Shown here: positions 6,139 through 13,749 of the stretch, in pieces
How the letters are laid out: every line of letters starts with the position of its first letter
How positions within the stretch are numbered: the stretch's first letter is position 1
DNA from: WLJO01 sp945889085
Lineage (GTDB): Bacteria; Actinomycetota; Acidimicrobiia; Acidimicrobiales; Ilumatobacteraceae
NCBI GenBank assembly: GCA_945889085.1
Contig: CAMDBM010000049.1
Span: 1-16,161, forward strand
Reading direction: 5' to 3'
Length of the DNA: 16,161 nucleotides
Position numbers and translations under genes: made by a program
The notes under the pieces: model-generated
Databases searched by the model: none
Seen by the model: only the letters and a program-made list of their open reading frames with translations
What the model was told of the DNA's origin: nothing

Positions 6139-6627
6139 ATGGCATCCGACTTGACGAAGCGTTTGAAGCCTCTGCTCGACGCCGGGATCGAACTGGCCCA
6201 GTTTTCGCCAGTTCGGGCCGAAGCCATCGTTCGGGAACTCGTGAAACAGGGAGAGGTGCGCCGCCATGAGGCTGCTGGCCTCGTTCAATTGCTCGTCGAG
6301 AGGGGCCGGGACGCCGGCGGGAAGGCCGCAGAGACAGTTCGTCTGGAAGTGGCTCGCCAGTTGGACCGTTTGGTCCACCAGGTTGGACTGGTCGAGGCCC
6401 AGGTGAGCGAGATCTCCAAGCGTTTGCGGGTTCACGACGAACCGCACGCCGCTCCGGCGAAGAAGGCCGTTCCGGCGAAGAAGGCCGTTCCGGCGAAGAA
6501 GGCTCCGGTGAAGAAGGCCGTTCCCGCGAAGAAGGCCGTTCCCGCGAAGAAGGCTCCGGTGAAGAAGGCCGCGTCCCCGAAACAACGTGCTACCAAGAAG
6601 GCCCCGGTCAACAAGACCGGAGCCTGA
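6139..6627 (+). CDS. Phasin-like protein with lysine/alanine-rich histone-H1-like tail
   Basis: 162 residues from the ATG at 6139. Residues 1 to about 100 are helical and resemble actinobacterial 'polyhydroxyalkanoate synthesis regulator phasin' proteins: DLTKRLKPLLDAGIELAQF, then VRELVKQGEVRRHEAAGLVQLLVERGR, then an amphipathic coiled-coil-like stretch ending in SEISKRLRV. Residues 106-145 are a tandem PAKKAV/PAKKA/PVKKAV array, and the rest stays basic (KQRATKKAPVNKTGA). Such tails occur in histone H1-like, AlgP-like and mycobacterial HU proteins and usually bind DNA or RNA. No PHA genes are nearby, so a granule role is unsupported; a nucleoid- or polyphosphate/RNA-associated role fits the tail better but is inference. 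It occupies the place of the small hypothetical Rv1693 before tlyA. The domain call is moderately sure; the function is unknown. Confidence 0.75.
   Translation: MASDLTKRLKPLLDAGIELAQFSPVRAEAIVRELVKQGEVRRHEAAGLVQLLVERGRDAGGKAAETVRLEVARQLDRLVHQVGLVEAQVSEISKRLRVHDEPHAAPAKKAVPAKKAVPAKKAPVKKAVPAKKAVPAKKAPVKKAASPKQRATKKAPVNKTGA
6454..6573 (+). repeat. PAKKAV-type tandem coding repeat
   Basis: Near-identical 18- and 15-base units encode PAKKAV, PAKKAV, PAKKA, PVKKAV, PAKKAV, PAKKA and PVKKAA in a row. The pattern suggests duplication of a larger unit, with CCGGCG changing to CCCGCG between the halves. Copy number in such arrays often varies between strains. Confidence 0.85.
6601..6623 (+). terminator. 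Hairpin over the end of the phasin-like gene
   Basis: CCGGTC (6604-6609) pairs with GACCGG (6615-6620) around loop AACAA. Two further pairs (GC/GC) continue after a C-A mismatch. It ends just before the stop codon at 6625-6627. There is no U-tract, so it may be a weak GC-only terminator, an RNA-processing point or only a coding coincidence. Confidence 0.3.
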
Positions 6628-6657
6628 GCGGGTCGCAGGAATCGCAGAAGCATCATC

Positions 6658-7407
6658 ATGGGCGCGCGCCGGCGACTGGACGCAGAATTGTTGAGACGGG
6701 CGCTCGTGTCGAGCAGGCGTGAGGGCGGGGACCTCATCGAGGCACACCGAGTTCTCGTGAACGGCTCGGTGGCCGAGAAGGCCGCTCGCATGGTGGACCC
6801 GGGTGATGCCATCGTCATTCAGGGGAGCCCTGCCCGGTTCGTCAGCCGCGGCGGCGAAAAACTCGACCATGCGCTCGAGCACTTCGGAGTGGAAGTGATC
6901 GGCCTCCGGGTTCTCGATGCGGGGGCGTCGACGGGTGGTTTCTCGGATTGTCTGCTTCAGCGCGGTGCGCTCCACGTCGTGGCTCTCGACGTCGGGCACG
7001 GACAGCTTCACCCCAAGGTGCGTGATGACGGTCGGGTCTCGGTCATGGAGCGCTGCAACGTACGGACGGTGGGGCCCGAGGACATCGGAGGGGCGGTCGA
7101 CCTCGTGGTGGCCGATCTTTCGTTCATCTCCCTCGGCAAGGTGCTCCCAGCCCTCGTCGGCGCGGCACGTCCGGGTGCGGGCCTGATCCTGCTCGTGAAG
7201 CCCCAGTTCGAGGCCGGGCGCGTGGAGGTAGCCAGAGGGCGAGGGGTGATTACCGATCCCGCCATCCACGAACGGGTGAGGGACGACGTGCACAATGGTC
7301 TCGTGGCTGCCGGTACCGACGTGCGAGGCTGGACCGATTCGCCGCTGACGGGCGCCGACGGGAACCGGGAGTTCCTCGTGTACGCGGTCCGAAAGGCGCA
7401 ACCATGA
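6658..7407 (+). CDS. tlyA: TlyA 16S/23S rRNA 2'-O-methyltransferase
   Basis: 249 residues from the ATG at 6658. An N-terminal S4 RNA-binding domain (about residues 4-60, RRLDAELLRRALVSSRREGGDLI and HRVLVNGSV) is followed by an FtsJ/RrmJ-like SAM methyltransferase fold. RGGEKL (64-69, K68), the SAM motif VLDAGASTGGFSD (85-97), VADLSFISLGKVL (D153) and LLVKPQFE (K181) match the K-D-K catalytic positions. TlyA methylates 16S rRNA C1409 and 23S C1920 in mycobacteria, and its loss gives capreomycin resistance. The extended N-terminus ahead of S4 fits the TlyA-II type of Actinobacteria, which modifies both subunits. Its TGA overlaps the ATG of the NAD kinase as ATGA. An upstream GCAGAAG at 6645-6651 is a weak ribosome-binding site. 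Confidence 0.94.
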   Translation: MGARRRLDAELLRRALVSSRREGGDLIEAHRVLVNGSVAEKAARMVDPGDAIVIQGSPARFVSRGGEKLDHALEHFGVEVIGLRVLDAGASTGGFSDCLLQRGALHVVALDVGHGQLHPKVRDDGRVSVMERCNVRTVGPEDIGGAVDLVVADLSFISLGKVLPALVGAARPGAGLILLVKPQFEAGRVEVARGRGVITDPAIHERVRDDVHNGLVAAGTDVRGWTDSPLTGADGNREFLVYAVRKAQP

Positions 7408-8258
7408 CCGATGTGGTGATCGTTGCGCATCAGGAGCGCAGGGAGGCTACGGCACTGGCGAGAGCCGCGGTGGCGTGGCTCGAGGAGCACGGTCATACCG
7501 CGTTCATGCCACGGGCCGATGCGGAGACCCTGGGACTTGGCGAACTGGCCTCCGACCGCGCTGCGGCCTCGGCCGGCCTTGCGCTGTGCATCGGCGGGGA
7601 TGGCACCGTGCTGCGCATCGTCGAACTCCTCGATGGCGCAGAGGTTCCTGTGATCGCCGTCAACCTCGGGATGCTTGCCTACCTGACCGAGGTGGAACCG
7701 CCTGCGATGACGGCGGCCCTCGGGCGCTACTTCGACGGCGACTGCAACGTGGAGAACCGGATGCTGCTGCACGTGGAGGTTCTCCGTGCGGGATCCACCG
7801 AGCCGTCGGGGACGTGGAGGGCCTTGAACGAGGCGGTTCTCGAGAAAGAAGAGAGCGGCCACACAGTTCGTCTGCTCGTCAACATTGATGACGCTCCCTT
7901 CATGTCGTACGCCGCAGACGGGATGATCATTGCAACACCCACCGGTTCCACGGCGTATTCCTTGTCGGCCCGTGGTCCGGTGATCTCGCCGCAGCACCGG
8001 GCAATGCTGCTCACCCCGGTCTCGCCGCACCAGCTCTTCGACCGCTCGCTCGTGCTCTCTCCCGACGAGACCGTATCCATCGAGGTTGCCGGACACCGCG
8101 GGGTCGTGCTGACCGTGGACGGCACGAGCGTCGCGTCCCTCGGTGCGGGCGACACGGTTCGCTGCCAACCGGCGATCGAGTGCGCGTCATTCGTGTGTTT
8201 CGGCCGCCGCCGCTTCCATCAGGTGCTCCGCGCGAAATTCGGACTGGCAGACCGCTGA
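7404..8258 (+). CDS. nadK: NAD kinase
   Basis: 284 residues. It phosphorylates NAD to NADP in the cytoplasm with ATP or polyphosphate. IGGDGTVLR has the catalytic D66 within GGDG (64-67). VNLGMLAYLTEV matches the NxGxxGFLT block, LNEAVLEK the NE block, and YAADGMIIATPTGSTAYSLSARGP the strongly conserved DGxxxSTPTGSTAY block, followed by the C-terminal SPHQLFDRSLVLSPD segment. The length is normal. The start ATG overlaps the tlyA stop (ATGA), so translation is probably coupled. The order tlyA-ppnK-recN is a classic actinobacterial cluster (Rv1694-Rv1696). Confidence 0.95.
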   Translation: MTDVVIVAHQERREATALARAAVAWLEEHGHTAFMPRADAETLGLGELASDRAAASAGLALCIGGDGTVLRIVELLDGAEVPVIAVNLGMLAYLTEVEPPAMTAALGRYFDGDCNVENRMLLHVEVLRAGSTEPSGTWRALNEAVLEKEESGHTVRLLVNIDDAPFMSYAADGMIIATPTGSTAYSLSARGPVISPQHRAMLLTPVSPHQLFDRSLVLSPDETVSIEVAGHRGVVLTVDGTSVASLGAGDTVRCQPAIECASFVCFGRRRFHQVLRAKFGLADR

Positions 8259-8288
8259 ACCGGCGATACCCATGAGGCGTACAGAACC

Positions 8289-9872
8289 ATGCTGACCGAG
8301 TTGCATATCGAGAACCTCGGAGTGATCGAGCGACTGGATCTCGTGCTCGGCGCCGGCTTCACCGTGCTCACGGGCGAGACCGGGGCTGGAAAGACGATGC
8401 TCGTTGGTGCGATCGAACTCCTGCTGGGCGGGCGTGCCGACAGCGCCTTCGTTCGGCCGGGCGCTGATGAGGCACGGGTCGAGGGCCGCTTCGTGGTCGG
8501 CGACGACGAGGTCGTTCTTGCCCGAACGATCCCGCACGACGGGCGCAGTCGCGCCTATGTCGACGGTCGGCTCGCCACGGTCAGCGTCCTGCAGGAACAC
8601 GGTCAGCGGCTCGTTGACCTCTACGGGCAGCACGCACACCAGAGCCTGCTCTCCGTTGCCGCCCAACGGGCAGCATTGGACCGTTTCGCCGGCACGGATC
8701 TCGTAACCCTGCGTGAGACAAGGGCGCGACTGACCGAGATCGATGCATCGCTTGCCTCGCTGGGTGGCGACGCCAGGGCGCGAGCCCGCGAGGTGGACCT
8801 TCTGCGCTTCCAGCGTGACGAGATCGATGCAGCGTCGGTTTCCGATCAGGACGAGGAGCACCAGCTCGAACAGCTCGAGGATCTCCTGTCGAGCGCGCAG
8901 TCGCACCGTGAGGCGGCCTATCGGGCACTGGTGGCCCTCGACGACGACAGCGGGGCGCTCGATTCCCTCGGTACGGCCGTGTCCGCGCTCGGTACGCGGT
9001 CGCCCTTCGCCCCCTCGGTGGAGCGTCTGCGCAACGCCATCGCCGATCTGCGCGACGTCGCGGCGGACCTGCGCTCGCAGGCGGAGAACATCGACGACGA
9101 CCCCGAGCGGCTCGGCCAGGTCCGGGAGCGCCGGCAGCTGCTCCGTGAACTGCGGCGCAAGTACGGCGAGTCGCTTGGCGATGTCGTTGCCTACCGAGAC
9201 GAGGTGGCTACCCGGCTCGAGGAACTAGAAGGTTTCGAGGCGATGGCGGCTCGCCTCGAGTCGGAGCGAGGAAGGGCTGTGTCGGCCGAGCGCGATGCGG
9301 CTGCAGCGGTGGCGAGGACCAGACGCAACGGGGCACCCGCGCTTGGCGAGGCGATCGCGGCTCGGGTCCAGGCGCTCGCCATGCCGCGGGCGAGGGTTGA
9401 GATCGTGGTCGGCGCCCAGGATCCCGGTGATGACGTGATGTTCATGCTCGGGGCGAACCCGGGTGAGCCTGCGCTGCCGTTGTCCAAGGTGGCCTCCGGA
9501 GGGGAACTGGCGCGAACAATGCTCGCTCTCCGGTTAGTGCTTACTGAAGCGCCGGACACCCTCGTGTTCGACGAGGTTGATGCGGGTATCGGTGGGTCGG
9601 CGGCTATTGCGGTGGGTGAGGCCCTGGCGGATCTCGGCAGGCGTCATCAGGTCCTCGCAGTGACGCACCTCGCGCAGGTGGCCGCGCTGGCGGATCGTCA
9701 GGTGGTGGTCTCGAAGTGCGTGCTCGACGGTCGCACGGTCGCCTCGGCTGTTGTGGTGGACGGTGCTGCTCGCGTGGAGGAGATTGCCCGAATGCTCTCG
9801 GGCGGAGTGGGGTCGACAGCGGCCAAGCGACACGCGAGCGAACTGCTGCGGTCCCGCCGGGTCGAGCATTGA
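8289..9872 (+). CDS. recN: DNA repair protein RecN
   Basis: 527 residues, SMC-like ATPase acting in recombinational repair of double-strand breaks. The Walker A motif is GETGAGKT at 29-36 (K35). The ABC signature region is LSKVASGGELARTMLAL (398-414). Walker B is TLVFDEVDAGIGG with D428 and E429. LYGQHAHQSLL is the typical N-lobe Q-loop-like block. Between them, about residues 150-350 are charged, heptad-rich and coiled-coil-like. The protein is a little shorter than the usual 550-590 residues, probably a shorter coil. The start ATG at 8289 lies 30 bases after the NAD kinase stop with GAGG about 10 bases upstream. Its stop overlaps the TTG start proposed for murJ. I saw no LexA-type box in the 30-base gap. 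Confidence 0.95.
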   Translation: MLTELHIENLGVIERLDLVLGAGFTVLTGETGAGKTMLVGAIELLLGGRADSAFVRPGADEARVEGRFVVGDDEVVLARTIPHDGRSRAYVDGRLATVSVLQEHGQRLVDLYGQHAHQSLLSVAAQRAALDRFAGTDLVTLRETRARLTEIDASLASLGGDARARAREVDLLRFQRDEIDAASVSDQDEEHQLEQLEDLLSSAQSHREAAYRALVALDDDSGALDSLGTAVSALGTRSPFAPSVERLRNAIADLRDVAADLRSQAENIDDDPERLGQVRERRQLLRELRRKYGESLGDVVAYRDEVATRLEELEGFEAMAARLESERGRAVSAERDAAAAVARTRRNGAPALGEAIAARVQALAMPRARVEIVVGAQDPGDDVMFMLGANPGEPALPLSKVASGGELARTMLALRLVLTEAPDTLVFDEVDAGIGGSAAIAVGEALADLGRRHQVLAVTHLAQVAALADRQVVVSKCVLDGRTVASAVVVDGAARVEEIARMLSGGVGSTAAKRHASELLRSRRVEH

Positions 9873-11455
9873 GCCCAGGCACGGCGAGCCGCGACGCGCG
9901 GCTGATCGCAGCAGGGACCCTCGGCTCGCGGCTCACGGGTCTCGCCCGCGTGGTGGTTGCGTCTGCCGTCATGGGCACTGGCGCGCTCGGTGGCCTGTAC
10001 GAGACCACCAACCGGATTCCGAACTTCATCTTCGACCTGTTCGCGGGTGGTGCGCTTCAGGCCGTGTTGATACCCGCGTTCGTGCGTGCGCGCGAGGGCG
10101 ACGGTGAGGCGGGGTTGCGGAGGCTTGCCGATGCGGTCTCGGGAGCGATCACGATGTTCCTCGGGGTTGTGGTTGCCACCGGTATGGCGGCGAGTCCACT
10201 CATCATCCGCGCGCTGACGGCAGCGGAACCCGCTGGCGACGTGCGGAACGACAAGAACAACCTCGGTGCCCTGTTCATGGTGGTGTTCATCCCGCAGGTT
10301 CTCTGTTACGGGCTGGCAGTGGTGTCGTCGGCCGTGCTTGCGGCCCGTCACCGATTCGTTGCCGCAGCAACTGCGCCGGCAGTCAACAACGTGGTGGCGA
10401 TCGTTGCCTACGTGGTGTTCTGGCAGATGCGAGGCGGCAAGCCGCCGAGTCTGGACCTCTCGGCTGCCGAGTTCGGAGTCCTCGCCGGCGGCACGACACT
10501 CGCCGTTTTCGCGTTCGCATCGATCCCGGTCTGGATAGCAGTGCGCTCCGGTGGTCTGGGACGGCCGAGACTCGACCGGTCCGTTGCTGGCGCCTCCGGT
10601 CTGCACCGCGCCGGCACCTGGGCGATCGTGCAGGTGGCGGGGACCCTGGTGGTCACCATTGGTGCCGTGATACTCGGCAACGGCACAGAGAACGGGACAG
10701 GCGTGTTCCTGTGGGCACAGAACTTCCTGTGGTTGCCGGTAGGCCTCGTGGCAGCGCCGCTCGCCACTGCGGTGGCCCCGAGGTTGGTACAGGCGCTCAG
10801 CGCCGGACCGGCGGGGGCAGAGGCAGGCAGACGTGACGCCGAAGGTTCTCTCACGCTCGCTGCCGTGGCGCTCTGCCTGGCCTCTGCCCTCCTCGTCGGG
10901 CTCGGCTGGCCGGCAGCACGCCTCGTGGCGTTCGGTGAGGCGGTCAACCAGGGCTACGCACCCCTAGCGCATGCATTGGTGGCCTTCGGGTTCGGACTGC
11001 TCGGCACCGGCCTGATGTTCTTCATAGTGCGGTTGATGTTCGCCGTCGACGATGCGCGCGGTGCTGCGATCACCACCGCGATCCTGGCGGTGATCGGGAT
11101 CCTTGCGATGGCGGTGAGCGCGGACGTTGCGCACTCGAGCGAGCGGGGCGCCGCGCTCGCCGTGGGGTTCGGTATCGCCCATATCGTCGGCGCCGCAATC
11201 ATGATCGGCCGTTTCTCCCGACAGTCCGGCTGGATACGCCTCTCGCGGTGCGCCAGACCGATGGTGGCGGCCCTGGTCGGTGGGGTCGTATCCGGGGTGG
11301 TTTGTCTCTGGGTTGCCGATCAATTCCCCACCTCACGCCCCGGCGCCCTGCTCGCCATGGTGGTGGCGCTGCCGGTGACCATCTCGGTTTTTGCACTCGT
11401 TATGGGTGTCCTCGGCGGCCGGCCACTGCGCAGTCTCATCCACTGGGACGCCTAG
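9869..11455 (+). CDS. murJ: MurJ lipid II flippase
   Basis: 528 residues from the TTG at 9869, which overlaps the recN stop as TTGA. The frame is open further upstream inside recN, but that sequence is Arg/Cys-rich and not MurJ-like. The N-terminal signature RLIAAGTLGSRLTGLARVVVASAVMGTG is followed by the conserved block TTNRIPNFIFDLFAGGALQAVLIPAFVR, with the basic residues of the lipid II-binding cavity. More than a dozen hydrophobic segments follow, consistent with the 14-helix MOP/MurJ fold in the cytoplasmic membrane. It flips lipid II to the outer face for peptidoglycan synthesis. The protein ends without the long C-terminal extension seen in mycobacterial MviN. Its place between recN and pyrG differs from mycobacteria, where Rv1697 and Rv1698 sit. 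Confidence 0.92.
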   Translation: MSPGTASRDARLIAAGTLGSRLTGLARVVVASAVMGTGALGGLYETTNRIPNFIFDLFAGGALQAVLIPAFVRAREGDGEAGLRRLADAVSGAITMFLGVVVATGMAASPLIIRALTAAEPAGDVRNDKNNLGALFMVVFIPQVLCYGLAVVSSAVLAARHRFVAAATAPAVNNVVAIVAYVVFWQMRGGKPPSLDLSAAEFGVLAGGTTLAVFAFASIPVWIAVRSGGLGRPRLDRSVAGASGLHRAGTWAIVQVAGTLVVTIGAVILGNGTENGTGVFLWAQNFLWLPVGLVAAPLATAVAPRLVQALSAGPAGAEAGRRDAEGSLTLAAVALCLASALLVGLGWPAARLVAFGEAVNQGYAPLAHALVAFGFGLLGTGLMFFIVRLMFAVDDARGAAITTAILAVIGILAMAVSADVAHSSERGAALAVGFGIAHIVGAAIMIGRFSRQSGWIRLSRCARPMVAALVGGVVSGVVCLWVADQFPTSRPGALLAMVVALPVTISVFALVMGVLGGRPLRSLIHWDA

Positions 11456-11462
11456 CCAGTGG
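11440..11462 (+). terminator. Hairpin spanning the murJ stop codon
   Basis: CCACTGG (11440-11446) and CCAGTGG (11456-11462) form a perfect 7-base stem around a 9-base loop that contains the murJ TAG. The sequence after it is not T-rich. It may be a weak terminator separating the murJ and pyrG transcripts. Confidence 0.3.
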
Positions 11463-11498
11463 TTGCGGGCGATCCGCGCCGGTGGTCCCGGGTGGGGG

Positions 11499-11504
11499 TA
11501 ACGT
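11499..11504 (+). promoter_or_regulatory. Possible -10 box TAACGT for pyrG
   Basis: TAACGT fits the TANNNT pattern and would start RNA near 11510-11512, at the foot of the pyrG leader hairpin. No -35 match lies at 16-19 bases upstream, so support is weak. Confidence 0.25.
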
Positions 11505-11508
11505 GAGG

Positions 11509-11531
11509 TCCCGTCACGAGCACAGACGGGA
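11509..11531 (+). promoter_or_regulatory. pyrG leader hairpin covering its Shine-Dalgarno
   Basis: TCCCGTC (11509-11515) pairs perfectly with GACGGGA (11525-11531) around a 9-base loop. The 3' arm includes most of GGGAG (11528-11532), the ribosome-binding site 10 bases before the GTG at 11543. A nucleotide-responsive control of CTP synthase would make sense, but no ligand-binding structure is visible. Confidence 0.4.
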
Positions 11532-11542
11532 GTCCGAACACC

Positions 11543-13201
11543 GTGCCCAAACACATTTTCGTCACCGGCGGAGTAGCGAGTTCACTGGGTAAGGGTCTCA
11601 CCGCCTCCTCCCTCGGTCGACTTCTCAAGATGCGTGGCCTTCGGGTCACCATGCAAAAGCTCGATCCGTACATCAACGTCGATCCGGGAACCATGAACCC
11701 GTACGAGCACGGCGAGGTGTACGTCACCGATGACGGTGGCGAGACAGACCTTGATCTCGGGCACTACGAACGCTTCATTGACGAGAACCTCAACCGTCTG
11801 TCGAACGCGACAACCGGGTCGATCTATCAAGCAGTACTTGCTGCTGAGCGACGCGGTGACTACCTCGGCAAGACCGTGCAGGTCATCCCGCACATCACCG
11901 ACGAGATCATCCGCCGGATCAAGCGGATCGCCGAGGAGGACGTTGACGTTGTTATCACCGAGGTTGGCGGCACCGTGGGCGACATCGAGATCCTCCCGTT
12001 CCTCGAGGCGATCCGCCAGTTCCGCAAGGTTGCCGGCCGTGACAACATCTGCTACCTGCACGTGACGCTTGTACCGTTTATCGGACCTTCCAACGAGCAG
12101 AAGACAAAGCCCACGCAGCACTCGGTCACCGAGTTGCGCAGCCGTGGCATCCAGCCCGACGTGATCGTGTGTCGCTCGAGCGCCCCGATTGACGATGTGG
12201 TGAAGCGCAAGATCTCCAACCTTTGCGATGTCGACGAGGAGGCAGTGGTGAACGCTGCCGACGTGCGCAACATCTACGAGTTGCCGCTCGTGCTCCATGC
12301 CGAGGGTCTGGACAGCGTGGTCTGCAAGGTGTTGAACCTCGACCCGGCGGTTGACCTCGCGCCCTGGCAGCAGTTCGTCGCCAAGGTGGATGCTGCCACC
12401 AAGCCGGTTCGGATCGGCCTGATCGGCAAGTACGTCACCCTGCCCGATGCCTACCTCTCCGTCACGGAGAGCATCAAGCACGCGGGCTTCCATCACGGAG
12501 CCAAGGTGGAACTCGAGTGGATCCAGGCCGAGGAGGTTGAGGGACTGCTCGGTGCCGGTCGACTGGCCGACCTCGATGGCATCGTGATCCCCGGTGGCTA
12601 CGGTGAGCGCGGTTTCGAGGGCAAGATCGCGGCGGCTGGCTACGCGAGGGAGAACCTCATCCCTTGCCTCGGGCTGTGCCTTGGGCTCCAGGCGATGACC
12701 GTGGACTATGCGCGCAACGTGATGGGCCTGGCGGGCGCGAACTCGACCGAGATGGACCCCCGCACGCCGCATCCGGTGATTGATCTGATGCACGACCAGC
12801 GCGACGTCAGCGACAAGGGGGGCACCCAACGTCTCGGTGCGTGCTTCGCGATCCTTGAGCCGGGGTCGAAAGTCCACGCTGCGTATGGCGAACCGGCGAT
12901 CTCCGAGCGTCACCGTCACCGTTACGAGCTCAACGCAAACCTCAAACCGAAGTTCGAGGCGGCGGGTCTGCGCTGCAGCGGCGTGTCCCCCGACCGGCGG
13001 TTGGTCGACTTCATCGAGATGAACGAGCACCCCTTCTGGATCGGCACGCAGGCGCACCCGGAATTCAAGAGCCGCCCGGACCGTGCGCACCCGCTGTTTC
13101 GCGAGTTCATCCGAGCCGCCCTCGAGCTGCGTGCGTCCCGTACTCCGCAGTTGTTCGAGATCGACCCAACCGTTGATCCGGTGGAGTCCGCCTCACGATG
13201 A
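11543..13201 (+). CDS. pyrG: CTP synthase
   Basis: 552 residues from the GTG at 11543. It makes CTP from UTP with ATP and glutamine. The N-terminal amidoligase domain opens with KHIFVTGGVASSLGKGLTAS, the P-loop-like ATP site, followed by LDPYINVDPGTMNPYEHGEV and DDGGETDLDLGHYERF. The C-terminal class I glutamine amidotransferase domain starts near residue 290. Its catalytic triad is C379 in CLGLCLGLQ, the same number as in E. coli, with H505 and E507 in GTQAHPEF. The length is normal. Its TGA overlaps the ATG of the Nudix gene (ATGA), heading a coupled four-gene chain. Its own leader contains a hairpin over the ribosome-binding site. Confidence 0.97.
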   Translation: MPKHIFVTGGVASSLGKGLTASSLGRLLKMRGLRVTMQKLDPYINVDPGTMNPYEHGEVYVTDDGGETDLDLGHYERFIDENLNRLSNATTGSIYQAVLAAERRGDYLGKTVQVIPHITDEIIRRIKRIAEEDVDVVITEVGGTVGDIEILPFLEAIRQFRKVAGRDNICYLHVTLVPFIGPSNEQKTKPTQHSVTELRSRGIQPDVIVCRSSAPIDDVVKRKISNLCDVDEEAVVNAADVRNIYELPLVLHAEGLDSVVCKVLNLDPAVDLAPWQQFVAKVDAATKPVRIGLIGKYVTLPDAYLSVTESIKHAGFHHGAKVELEWIQAEEVEGLLGAGRLADLDGIVIPGGYGERGFEGKIAAAGYARENLIPCLGLCLGLQAMTVDYARNVMGLAGANSTEMDPRTPHPVIDLMHDQRDVSDKGGTQRLGACFAILEPGSKVHAAYGEPAISERHRHRYELNANLKPKFEAAGLRCSGVSPDRRLVDFIEMNEHPFWIGTQAHPEFKSRPDRAHPLFREFIRAALELRASRTPQLFEIDPTVDPVESASR

Positions 13202-13749
13202 CCGGATTCCGTCGGACCGACGAGACCGTCGTCCACCAGGGCTTCATCTGGAGGCTCGCCACGGCGGAGTTCGAGTCGCCTGACGGTGAGCGCTTTTACC
13301 GGGACGTGGTGCGTTCGCCGGGGGCGGTCGGTGTCGTGCCGATCTGGATGGACTCCGAGGGCGTTCCGGGTGTGATCCTGATCCGCCAGTACCGGCCCGC
13401 CTATGAGGACTTCATCATCGAGATTCCTGCCGGCATGCGGGACGTTCCCGGGGAACCCCCGGAGGACACGGCGCGCAGGGAACTGATCGAGGAGGTCGGC
13501 TTTGCGGCGGGGAGTCTCGTGCACCTCACCGACCTGTATCCCTCCCCGGGCATGACGGATTCGGTGACGACGGTGTTCCTCGCCACCGATCTGTCCCAGA
13601 CCGAGCGAGATGTGCACGGACCCGAGGAACGGCACATGGAGGTCCTCAACGTGTCGCTTGCTCACGCACTCGACTGGGTGGTCTCCGGAACGATCAGGGA
13701 TGCGAAAACCGTGGTGGGTCTCTTGCTCGCCGAGCGTCTCTTGCGATGA
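13198..13749 (+). CDS. Nudix hydrolase, ADP-ribose pyrophosphatase type
   Basis: 183 residues. The Nudix box is GMRDVPGEPPEDTARRELIEEVGF: the REUxEExGU core is intact, with one extra residue between the first Gly and Glu. As I recall, the M. tuberculosis ADP-ribose pyrophosphatase Rv1700 has the same insertion, and Rv1700 also sits directly after pyrG. Upstream, VILIRQYRPAYEDFIIEIPAG is the typical ADPRase lead-in, and DLYPSPGMTDSVTTVFLA follows. The predicted reaction is ADP-ribose to AMP and ribose 5-phosphate. Both ends overlap neighbours by ATGA, so translation with pyrG and xerD is probably coupled. Confidence 0.92.
   Translation: MTGFRRTDETVVHQGFIWRLATAEFESPDGERFYRDVVRSPGAVGVVPIWMDSEGVPGVILIRQYRPAYEDFIIEIPAGMRDVPGEPPEDTARRELIEEVGFAAGSLVHLTDLYPSPGMTDSVTTVFLATDLSQTERDVHGPEERHMEVLNVSLAHALDWVVSGTIRDAKTVVGLLLAERLLR

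Noticed and set aside
6001..7401. 466-residue minus-strand ORF opposite the phasin-like gene and tlyA
   Set aside because: Repeats such as LLRGNGLLHRS are the antisense reading of the PAKKA codons. The opposite strand carries an unmistakable TlyA.
9716..9868. Long N-terminal extension of MurJ into recN
   Set aside because: Arg/Cys-rich sequence unlike any MurJ N-terminus; the TTG at 9869 gives the expected start and a TTGA overlap.
11481..11500. G-rich stretch before pyrG as a possible G-quadruplex
   Set aside because: G runs are uneven and mostly two bases long; not convincing in GC-rich DNA.
11582..13090. 502-residue minus-strand ORF opposite pyrG
   Set aside because: Antisense shadow of strongly conserved CTP synthase codons.
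13429..13503. Defective Nudix box (one extra residue)
   Set aside because: The REUxEExGU core is intact, and the same insertion is recalled in the syntenic Rv1700, an active ADP-ribose pyrophosphatase.
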